Assembly (NCBI GenBank): GCA_038326615.1
Contig: JBBQKF010000018.1
Coordinates: 1-39,736 of the forward strand
DNA from: JBBQKF01 sp038326615
GTDB lineage: Bacteria > Bacillota > Clostridia > Saccharofermentanales > UBA5734
Length of the DNA: 39,736 nt
Direction of reading: 5' to 3'
A program made the position numbers and the translations under genes. This document shows positions 16,607 to 24,212 of the stretch, piece by piece (within the stretch, counting starts at the first letter, position 1; each line of letters opens with the position of its first letter). Under the pieces are notes generated by a model. The model saw nothing but the letters and a program-made list of their open reading frames with translations, was not told where the DNA came from and ran no database searches.

Positions 16607-17622
16607 TATTTTACTCTCCTCTCGATAAGAGAATCCCTATTGATGATTTTAGGTTCAATCATGATTAATAAGTTTGCTTTATTTAAATTTTCAAATTTCT
16701 TAATGATGGTTTCAACTGTTAATACAGCGAGATCGATTTTGGGTACGTCTACCGTCGTAAGTTTCGGCTCGGCAAAATTAGACTCACTTATATTATCAAA
16801 ACCTACAACAGATATTTTTTCAGGCACCTTTATTCGCGCTTTTTTTAATACGTTGATTGATTCCAGTGCGATCATATCATTTGCACCAACCAAAATCGTA
16901 GGTCCATTTAGTTGTCTTACTTTTTCGAGGAGAAAATCCCGCTCCTCGATGCTTTTTAATCCTTTTTTAACTAAGAGTAGATCCAGGGATGTTTCAAACT
17001 CCGGATGTTCGTCAAGACAGTCTTTAATTCCCAGATATCGCTCCTTTATACTTGCTGCAAAGTCTATATCTCCCATAAAAAGAATGTCTCTATGTCCTTT
17101 TTGCAGAATCAATTCGGTCATATATTTCATGCCCAGATGATTGTTCATTCGGATATGGTCATGACTTGAATCTAAATATTTATAATCCAATAAAAAAATG
17201 GGAAGATTTCTATTTTCGATTTCTTGCAAAATAGTTTTTTCAACCAAACCGAGAATTATATATCCATCCGTTTTGTTATTTTCTATTGGAACATATTGTT
17301 CTTTTTCATCTTCAGTAACAGAAATTGTCATTGTGATATTATATCGTTTCATCTCATTTTCAAGTCGGTCGATAATTTTTACCCAGAAAATAGCGTTTAG
17401 AAAAGCTTCACGATTCATCACCAATGTGATATTCTGAGGTCGTTTCCCTCTTTCGGATTTAAAGGGTGCATGAAGAGATTCGTTCGATTTTAAAGTTGTT
17501 TCAAATTCATGTTCTTTTGAACTTCTTCTCTCCACTGATTTATCAGAAACAGTTTTAGTTGTACAGGATTTTGATAAATTCAATGATTTTCTAGAGACAT
17601 TCATTGTTATTTTTTTCGTCAT
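16606..17622 (-). CDS. LacI-type sensor without recognisable HTH
   Basis: The 338-residue protein has a full periplasmic-binding-protein-like effector domain of the LacI/GalR family from about residue 63. QNITLVMN at the N-side, DGYIILG, GHRDILFMGDIDF, GANDMIALESINVLKKARI and SVVGFDNISESNFAEPKLTTVDVP are all in the expected order. The first 60 residues are Ser/Lys/Arg-rich and do not show the usual helix-turn-helix and hinge; VSRKSLNLSKSCTTKTVS is at best a distorted remnant. The start is firm: AGGGGG precedes the ATG at 17622 by about six bases. First gene of the operon, overlapping the binding-protein gene by one base. It may sense an intracellular sugar without binding DNA, or have a diverged DNA-binding head. 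Confidence 0.8.
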   Translation of the reverse strand: MTKKITMNVSRKSLNLSKSCTTKTVSDKSVERRSSKEHEFETTLKSNESLHAPFKSERGKRPQNITLVMNREAFLNAIFWVKIIDRLENEMKRYNITMTISVTEDEKEQYVPIENNKTDGYIILGLVEKTILQEIENRNLPIFLLDYKYLDSSHDHIRMNNHLGMKYMTELILQKGHRDILFMGDIDFAASIKERYLGIKDCLDEHPEFETSLDLLLVKKGLKSIEERDFLLEKVRQLNGPTILVGANDMIALESINVLKKARIKVPEKISVVGFDNISESNFAEPKLTTVDVPKIDLAVLTVETIIKKFENLNKANLLIMIEPKIINRDSLIERRVK

Positions 17623-17668
17623 GATAATCCCCCTGTTTGATGAATAATCGTAAGTTTTTTCTTTTATC

Positions 17669-17712
17669 AGTATACTACATTTTTCTTTTTTAGTATTCCT
17701 TTGATGATTATA
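17669..17712 (-). promoter_or_regulatory. candidate promoter/operator of the large operon
   Basis: Between the surface-protein terminator and the regulator start, the minus strand has a TATAAT hexamer (17712-17707) without a good -35. An inverted repeat ATACTA (17672-17677) / TAGTAT (17691-17696) follows downstream. This is where the operon promoter must be; the operator is only suggested by symmetry. Confidence 0.3.
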
Positions 17713-17741
17713 TTAAACTGTACGATTAAAGGATTTGGTAT

Positions 17742-17766
17742 AAAGAGCACCTAAAAGGTGCTCTTT
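17742..17766 (-). terminator. terminator of the surface-protein gene
   Basis: AAAGAGCACCT-AAA-AGGTGCTCTTT is a perfect 11-bp stem with a 3-nt loop and short T/A flanks. It is symmetrical enough to work in both directions. It separates the surface-protein gene from the transporter operon on the same strand. Confidence 0.75.
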
Positions 17767-17781
17767 ATATTCCTGTTTTAC

Positions 17782-17803
17782 ATGTAATCAGCTCGGATTA
17801 CAT
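17782..17803 (-). terminator. second hairpin after the surface-protein gene
   Basis: ATGTAATC / GATTACAT form a perfect 8-bp stem with a 6-nt loop directly after the stop codon. There is no U tract. It probably reinforces the stronger hairpin just downstream. Confidence 0.4.
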
Positions 17804-17804
17804 A

Positions 17805-20285
17805 TTATTTTGAAAAGATTTTTTTTCGGGAGAGAATTATAACGCTTCCTGCAAGTAGGATTGTCAGTATGATTAAAATTGGCATATTTGAATTGTCACC
17901 TGTCGAGGGTGATTGTTCTGAAGAAGTACTTGGGCTCGGGCTTGCACTTGGGTTTGTGCCAGTTGGTACAACTTCTCCTGCGGTGACTATGTCAATTTCA
18001 TATTCACCCAGAAATACTGTTGTAAAAAGTTGTACGAACATTCCTTTTTCTACCATTGCCGACATATTGGTCAGTTCATTTCCGTTCTTGTCAGTAAAGA
18101 GTACTATCACATCACCTTTTAGAACAAGCGAGTCTAGAACGTTTTGTAATGTCATAGATTTAATTTTTAAAATAAGCTTTTTATTTGTTTCATCGATTGT
18201 GATTTTTGTTGCGTCGCCAACTTCAATGCGAGGGGCTTCAGGAGGAAGAACGATTTGAGCATCGATGGTAAAACTCATCAAAGGAGTGGTTTCACCAGTT
18301 TTAAATGTTTTCATAACCATTCCGGACTGTACATTTGTAGATAAATTAGTGATTTCATTCGAACTTGCATCATAAAATTTAACGCCTGCCTGAGTAATCA
18401 ATAATTTCCCTACAATCTGTTGCAATGTCATAGCTCCATCTGCTTTTACGACCATCGTTCCAGTTGTTTCATTCATAATACAATTTGTGAAATCATTGGA
18501 TACTACTTCTGGAAGAGCATACCAAGCAACTGAGGCATCACCGGTCGCTCCATTTCTCATATCCGTCAATGAGGCTTTAGAAGGACCTATGTAACACAAA
18601 TCTGCGCCATAATATGTCGGGAACTCTACCATGTAATATCTGTGGCCTGCTGGCATTTTCATACAAGCTCTAACAGAAATAAATGCAGCTATAGATGTCG
18701 TAGGATCTGTAAATGCAGTTGGCCATCCGGGTTGCCCATGGTCCAAGTCAATGTCAGTATCCTTCATATCATAAACAGTCCAATTAACTCCATCTGGGGA
18801 TGTTAACATTCTGAATTTCTTTGCTGCAGTTTTGATGAAGGCTTCACTGCCTAGTGTTGTCCCATTTTCTGATACGATAGTTGAGTGAAGTATCAACGAT
18901 GTTGATAGATAGGATTCTGGAACAACACGATATGTCACACCAAGGCCTTCTGCCGGTTGCCACGATCTGTAAGCTCCTGGATTTACTACACCGAAAAATG
19001 TTCCAAAAAATCGTTGTCCCTTTTCGATTGAACTTAAGAATTTAGCCGCTTGATAACCACTTGCATAATCTGAATAGTTATCCCAGTCTACATTTCCTCC
19101 AGGGATCGGGTCTAATGAAGCTGTGTCTATAACTCCGGGATTCAATGCCTTCTTAGGCGCAGTGGATGATATCGTTACGGTATTAGGCGCTGCGTATTGA
19201 ATAGTATAAGTAAGCATCATGACATTATTTGTATCATAAATTTTAAGTTTCATCCCATCCGCTAGTACAGTGTTAATGTCTGTGATTTCAACGTCACCGG
19301 AAGTAAAATATTTATAACTTCCATTTGCCGCATCCAGTGTGATGTAACCCGAGAGGGTGCTCAACTTGACCGAGTCTATTGTCTTAATTTTTGCCTTTGA
19401 TGTCCAAACATCAAAATCGAGAATTCTATTTTCTTTCGACACCGGTGCATAATATCTTGAAACTGTAGCATCTCCAACAGCACCGTTTGCCATTGATGTT
19501 AAAGAAACTTTTGTTGGGCCGACCGCTGTTGCATCATATGACATTCCAGCAAAGAAAGGTGATATTATTCTGTAATACATATCCGTATTTGGAATTTTCA
19601 TTGATGCGATGCAGGTTGCATAGGCGTTTACTGGTTTGGTTCCTGTATTGTCGCCATGCTCCCAGAACAGATTGACCTGACCTGCAGGGACATCCGTCCA
19701 AGTAGCTTTGTCTGAAGAAGTTTGAAATTTATATTGTTGATGAAGTGTTGCATTTTCTCCTTTGATCACATTCATCCAATACTCGCTTATCAGTAACGCG
19801 GTTGCCACGTAGGATCCCGGGAAAACAGTATATGTAATGGCGTTATCTGCTTTTGTCCCAAAAGAGGCATAATCAATTCTTGCTCCTTGGAAGGTGCCGA
19901 ACCAAAGCAAATTACGATGATAATTTGCATCGCCTGCGTTAAATGTTCCTTGAACATATCCAGCTTTACCTGGAGCTGTTGAAGATGCCTGCATCTGTTT
20001 ATCTAATTCAATATAGATTCTTGATGCCATGTCACCCTGATCTGCAAAATCAGACCATACATGCTGTGTCATATCCAGTCCAGTTCCCCAGTAGGCTGAC
20101 ATGTCTGCAAAATTCATCCAATGCGTGTATCCGGGATACATCAACCTTTTAGGCGAATTCCATGAACCTTCGGGAGTTGGTGCTGTAATTGATACTGCAG
20201 CATTAGTAATAATGGAAATCGTGGAAAAAATTGAAAACACCATAGAAATTGTAAGAATCAGACCCAATAATTTTCTTTTTTTCAT
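17805..20285 (-). CDS. sortase-type surface protein with internal repeats
   Basis: Secreted protein of 826 residues: signal peptide (about 1-30), then a large module twice, at roughly 45-285 and 395-600. The copies share the order F/WxNxxDx(S/Y)A, FFGTFxG, G(V)TYxVxPxSY, a 'TSxDxxxW' segment, and 'GPxKxSLTxMxNGAxGDAxV'. A small beta module of about 75 residues occurs three times (about 295-368, 610-685, 690-768), marked by 'F/TSGDVEITDINT', 'YDASSNEITNLST' and 'TDKNGNELTNMSA'. A Ser/Pro linker and SPSTGD (792-797), a hydrophobic stretch and a basic tail form a variant cell-wall sorting signal. No known catalytic motif is seen. Glycan binding is inferred from the neighbours. The AGGAGG site is eight bases before the ATG. 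Confidence 0.8.
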   Translation of the reverse strand: MKKRKLLGLILTISMVFSIFSTISIITNAAVSITAPTPEGSWNSPKRLMYPGYTHWMNFADMSAYWGTGLDMTQHVWSDFADQGDMASRIYIELDKQMQASSTAPGKAGYVQGTFNAGDANYHRNLLWFGTFQGARIDYASFGTKADNAITYTVFPGSYVATALLISEYWMNVIKGENATLHQQYKFQTSSDKATWTDVPAGQVNLFWEHGDNTGTKPVNAYATCIASMKIPNTDMYYRIISPFFAGMSYDATAVGPTKVSLTSMANGAVGDATVSRYYAPVSKENRILDFDVWTSKAKIKTIDSVKLSTLSGYITLDAANGSYKYFTSGDVEITDINTVLADGMKLKIYDTNNVMMLTYTIQYAAPNTVTISSTAPKKALNPGVIDTASLDPIPGGNVDWDNYSDYASGYQAAKFLSSIEKGQRFFGTFFGVVNPGAYRSWQPAEGLGVTYRVVPESYLSTSLILHSTIVSENGTTLGSEAFIKTAAKKFRMLTSPDGVNWTVYDMKDTDIDLDHGQPGWPTAFTDPTTSIAAFISVRACMKMPAGHRYYMVEFPTYYGADLCYIGPSKASLTDMRNGATGDASVAWYALPEVVSNDFTNCIMNETTGTMVVKADGAMTLQQIVGKLLITQAGVKFYDASSNEITNLSTNVQSGMVMKTFKTGETTPLMSFTIDAQIVLPPEAPRIEVGDATKITIDETNKKLILKIKSMTLQNVLDSLVLKGDVIVLFTDKNGNELTNMSAMVEKGMFVQLFTTVFLGEYEIDIVTAGEVVPTGTNPSASPSPSTSSEQSPSTGDNSNMPILIILTILLAGSVIILSRKKIFSK

Positions 20286-20349
20286 TTTTTCTTCCTCCTG
20301 TTTTATTATATTTAAACGATAAATCTTACGTTTGATTTATCATTAATAT

Positions 20350-20487
20350 CCATTTAGGTTTTTTGTCCATATACCATTTTAATCTTTTTGTTCATATCAT
20401 CATTTTAATCTTTTTGTTCATAATCATCATTTTAATCTTTTTGTTTATATCCTCATTTTAATCTTTTTGTTCATAATCATCATTTTT
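20350..20487. repeat. tandem 26/27-bp repeats
   Basis: Four head-to-tail units at 20375-20400, 20401-20427, 20428-20453 and 20454-20480 alternate 26 and 27 bp, preceded by a degenerate fifth (20350-20374). All share the core TTTTAATCTTTTTGTTCAT (TTTAT in one). Units 2 and 4 are identical, so a 53-bp pair was duplicated. The array lies in the divergent intergenic region between the surface-protein gene (minus) and the AraC-type regulator (plus), within the likely 5' leader or promoter of the former. Confidence 0.9.
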
Positions 20488-20648
20488 CATAAAATCTTTA
20501 ACTATATTCATAACAATCTTTCATATTTTAAACTTAATAAATTCAATTGTTTATAACAGTCCACTCTTCTCCTGTTTTAAAATGTAAAGTGTTTAAAATT
20601 TATAAATATAGATACATCGAATTTTTGACAACATTTTGCACAATTAAT

Positions 20649-20677
20649 TTGTTGCTTTTTGAAATCTAGTGTATAAT
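20649..20677 (+). promoter_or_regulatory. sigma-A promoter of the AraC-type regulator
   Basis: TTGTTG (20649-20654), a 17-bp spacer and a perfect TATAAT (20672-20677) form a good vegetative promoter. Transcription would start near 20684, giving a leader of about 125 nt before the TTG start of the regulator. Confidence 0.65.
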
Positions 20678-20808
20678 ACTACTATCTATTATATTAAGAA
20701 TCTCAGAATAGTTAATTACACAAATACAGAATTTAATAACAGTTCTTCAGATTTTGATAAAAATTGTATAATATGGCAAACAAACTCTCTATTTGGAGGT
20801 ATTTAATT

Positions 20809-22452
20809 TTGAACCATCTTGTTTTTGTAAATTTTCAATACTATACATCTGATCATTTTTATGAAGATCTTCTTTCTTATGAAATCGAACCTTATAATAT
20901 CGCTTTTATCAGTCTTCCGGCTGAATCGATTTTATTCAAATCAAAAAATCTGGTTGGATTGAACACAATCATTTTTGCATATGCAGCATCACCTTTTAAT
21001 GATTCAAAAGAATTATACGAACGAATCAGGGCAATCGATTCCCAGTCCCCTATCATTATTTGTAGCGAATCTTCAACTCCCCTTGATATAAGAACTTGCT
21101 TTTTATGTGGATTTTCCGACTTTCTATTAACACCTTTCACAATTGAGGAACTGGAAATGTACGTTAATCGTTTGTCATTATCAGATTCCTTTGACAATTT
21201 AGAAACGGCAATGGAATCAACCATAACAGTAATGACAAAGGATGATCGTCTAGTAAATGAGGATTTAATAAGAAGTCTTGTTAACGAGGAGCATGTGACC
21301 AGCATTAAGAGTGCGAAAGTAAAACTAGACCTTCTTGCAAATCGTTTTAAACTTTTTGCGATTGCAAATGCGGAAATAAATTTGAATGTTGAAGATTATA
21401 TTGACCAGAGCTACAATAAGACCATCTTGCAATATCTTGACATTTTATACCAACATTTTGATGATGCGTACCCGCTTAAAGTCTATTCTTTTGAGTTTAT
21501 ACATACATTTTTCAACAATAAATTATGCATTATTTTTTATTCTAGAGAGACGGACCAATTTATTTTTGAAAAGGATATACAAGAATTTTTAAATAATGTC
21601 GTGGAAAGTTTCTATTACCATACAAACTATACAACTAATGTGGGAATCGGAAATTCCTTCAAAGATATGCAATTAATGTCAAAAGAATATCAAAATGCAA
21701 ATTTTGCTTTGCAAAATCGATTTTTTAAGCGTTCACAAGAACAGCATATCTTTAAATATTTTGAATCCCCTATCTACTCTCTCGCTGATGATGAGGATCT
21801 GCAAACTGCGATAGATAAATCATCAAAAACCAAGGGTCTGGATTCATTTTATGAGATTTACGAACAGCTCCTTCACTCTTTTGAAAAGAAGCAAACCCCT
21901 CCGACGTTTGTTAAACGTGCCTTTATCACATTGTTCAATAAATTCATTTACGATAACATCAGCATTTCCTATAACGCCAAAAGTAAAATGTATTTCAAAC
22001 ATAATATCGAGAAAGCAGTTGAATCGATCGGAAACGTTTACGATCTGATTAAGTATTTTGCTAAGCTTATTGATGAACTGCTATATCACACTTATTCTGT
22101 AAAAGGGACATTGAATGATACCATTGTAAAAGCAGAAGCTTATATTCTCGAAAATTATGAGAAACAGATATCTTTGCATAATCTTGCAGAGCACTTGAAC
22201 ATTAATCCTAACTATCTAAGTGAACTGTTCAAGAAATACACCGGAATGAACTTTCTAGCATATCTTACACAAATTCGGATGCTGAATGCAAAGACATTAT
22301 TAGCTAATACCGATAAAAAAATCTATGAAATAGGGGAGGAAGTGGGATATCAGGAAACCGTTTCTTTTACTCGTGCATTTATTCGTTTCGAGGGAATATC
22401 TCCCAGGCAGTACCGTGTAAACTTATCGACACAATCCAATTTATCTGAATAA
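20809..22452 (+). CDS. YesN/AraC-type regulator with degenerate receiver
   Basis: Transcription regulator of 547 residues. The C-terminal part (about 440-547) is a two-HTH AraC domain, with ISLHNLAEHLNINPNYLSEL and the family end ISPRQYRV. The N-terminal 120 residues follow the receiver fold of YesN-type response regulators (PIIICSES, then GFSDFLLTPFTIEEL), but the phosphorylation residues are gone. The acidic pair after strand 1 is NFQ, the phospho-Asp position reads FAYA, and the strand-5 Lys is Thr108. It is therefore unlikely to be phosphorylated. The TTG start at 20809 lies nine bases after GGAGG. Position between the two arms suggests it controls the locus. Confidence 0.88.
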   Translation: MNHLVFVNFQYYTSDHFYEDLLSYEIEPYNIAFISLPAESILFKSKNLVGLNTIIFAYAASPFNDSKELYERIRAIDSQSPIIICSESSTPLDIRTCFLCGFSDFLLTPFTIEELEMYVNRLSLSDSFDNLETAMESTITVMTKDDRLVNEDLIRSLVNEEHVTSIKSAKVKLDLLANRFKLFAIANAEINLNVEDYIDQSYNKTILQYLDILYQHFDDAYPLKVYSFEFIHTFFNNKLCIIFYSRETDQFIFEKDIQEFLNNVVESFYYHTNYTTNVGIGNSFKDMQLMSKEYQNANFALQNRFFKRSQEQHIFKYFESPIYSLADDEDLQTAIDKSSKTKGLDSFYEIYEQLLHSFEKKQTPPTFVKRAFITLFNKFIYDNISISYNAKSKMYFKHNIEKAVESIGNVYDLIKYFAKLIDELLYHTYSVKGTLNDTIVKAEAYILENYEKQISLHNLAEHLNINPNYLSELFKKYTGMNFLAYLTQIRMLNAKTLLANTDKKIYEIGEEVGYQETVSFTRAFIRFEGISPRQYRVNLSTQSNLSE

Positions 22453-22556
22453 TTGTATTGTTTTCATTAATAATTGTTATCCATATATATTTTTATTTAT
22501 AGTATTATATGTTAATGGAAGAACAATGCATTATAATATTAAAGGAGGAATTTGTT

Positions 22557-24119
22557 TTGAATACGAAACGCTTTTTAATTATTTTTATGGTTATCACTTT
22601 AGGGTTATCATCACTTCTACCCATGACTTCTTGTAAAAAAAGCCCAACTATAAGTAGCTCTGATACCATCATGTCCGATGGCACTTCAAGTAAGGAGGAG
22701 AGTTCAGTTGACTATTTCCCTGATGTTTCCTCAGACTTAACTAGTAGTAATAGCGAAATTATCAGCAATACAGTTAACAGTGATGGCACCCCGACATCAA
22801 AAAGCGGCACCCAGTCTACCGCTGCTAAGCCAACTCCTACCAAGCCCGCGCAATATGTGGATGTAAACAAATACCCGACCACCCCTGGAGATCCAAACAC
22901 TAAGAAGCTTCCAGCTTTCGCTTCCAATCTTGCAAACCCGGTCATAAAGGCACTGGACTCCGCAGTATTAAGTGAATTGGTAATAGAACAGATAAAAGCA
23001 TTCAAATCACTCACAGGTATTGATCTTAAAATACAGGTCGAAGTTGTTCCTTGGGCTAATCTTTCCACAACACTCGCCTCAAAAGTATTGGGGAATAATT
23101 CTCCTGATTTATTTACCATGGGAGCCGAGACAACTCCATTCCTTGTTCGTCAGAGTTATTTTCAGCCTATAGCGGATTATATCAATATGAATGACGGGCT
23201 TTGGGTGGATGTTCAAAATGTCAACTTCCTAGCGTTCAGCAACGGCAAACAATATGCTGTCACTACAACCGACCCATCCTTTCATCGCGGATTGATTTAC
23301 AACAAAGTACTATTCGACGAAAACGACCTTGATTATCCTATGGATCTTTATAAAACTGGCAAATGGACATGGGACGCAATGTATTCTGCCGCAAAAGAAA
23401 TTACAGTTGATGCTGACAATGATGGAACTCCTGAGATACTAGGGGCTTCTCTGCCGGATTACACCTTTGGTTTGCTGGTAAATTCAACTGGAGTTGATTT
23501 TATTAAATATGACGCAAAAGGTAAAATTCTTAATAATTTAAAAGATGCGAAAATTCAGCGCGCTGCTGATTATATATTGAAATTAGGGGCATTGGGAATT
23601 GATAAAGAATCATGGATGTGGACAACCAGATTTACACAAAATAAAATCGGCATGGTTGTTGCAAGTCCATGGGAAATGATAACTGGAGCTGTTCTTGAAA
23701 TGAAAAAAGCCAATAAAATAGGCTGGGTTCCTTTTCCAAAGGATCCCGCAGCAAGCAAGTACTATGCACAAGGACAAACCTATTTCTCCTATATTCCCAA
23801 GAACGCTGTGAATCCAAAGGCAACTGCCGCCTGGTTATATTTTCAACGATATATGCTCAAAAACCCAAGTCCCATTTTAGAGAAAAATGCCAAAAATATA
23901 GCACTAACAAAATGGGCTTGGACCGCGGATGAATATACCTTTATCTATAAGAATCTTTCCACACAACTTGTTTCTGTCATCGGTGCCGGTGAACGTGTCC
24001 CGGACTTTAGCAAGCAATCTTACTTATGGGGTATGCCCTTTACTTTCTCATGGTCTAAAACAATGGAGGAAGTAAACCCTTCTTTTCAAGCGGCCATTAA
24101 CTCTTTCAATAATCGTTAG
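22557..24119 (+). CDS. lipoprotein sugar-binding protein
   Basis: ABC-type extracellular solute-binding protein of 520 residues. A signal peptide ends in the lipobox MTSC, with lipidated Cys26. A Ser/Thr/Pro-rich linker runs to about residue 100. The family-1 binding fold follows, with LVIEQIKAFKSLTGIDLKIQ, NSPDLFTMGAE, YNKVLFDENDL and KTGKWTWDAMYSAAKEITVD. It is anchored outside the membrane. The TTG start is eight bases after AAAGGAGG; an upstream ATG overlaps that site. No permease is encoded with it on this strand, so it may deliver substrate to one of the two divergent permease pairs. Confidence 0.9.
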   Translation: MNTKRFLIIFMVITLGLSSLLPMTSCKKSPTISSSDTIMSDGTSSKEESSVDYFPDVSSDLTSSNSEIISNTVNSDGTPTSKSGTQSTAAKPTPTKPAQYVDVNKYPTTPGDPNTKKLPAFASNLANPVIKALDSAVLSELVIEQIKAFKSLTGIDLKIQVEVVPWANLSTTLASKVLGNNSPDLFTMGAETTPFLVRQSYFQPIADYINMNDGLWVDVQNVNFLAFSNGKQYAVTTTDPSFHRGLIYNKVLFDENDLDYPMDLYKTGKWTWDAMYSAAKEITVDADNDGTPEILGASLPDYTFGLLVNSTGVDFIKYDAKGKILNNLKDAKIQRAADYILKLGALGIDKESWMWTTRFTQNKIGMVVASPWEMITGAVLEMKKANKIGWVPFPKDPAASKYYAQGQTYFSYIPKNAVNPKATAAWLYFQRYMLKNPSPILEKNAKNIALTKWAWTADEYTFIYKNLSTQLVSVIGAGERVPDFSKQSYLWGMPFTFSWSKTMEEVNPSFQAAINSFNNR

Positions 24120-24152
24120 TTTTTTAAATTAATGTTATTCTTTTTCTTTAGT

Positions 24153-24176
24153 TAAAGGGGAATTCTTTCCCCTTTA
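24153..24176 (+). terminator. hairpin after the binding-protein gene
   Basis: TAAAGGGGAA / TTCCCCTTTA form a perfect 10-bp stem with loop TTCT, 33 bp after the stop. No U tract follows, so it may act as an mRNA end or stabiliser that lets the binding protein be made in excess. Confidence 0.45.
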
Positions 24177-24212
24177 GCATAATACCTATTCAGTATATAA
24201 AACGGAGGTTTT

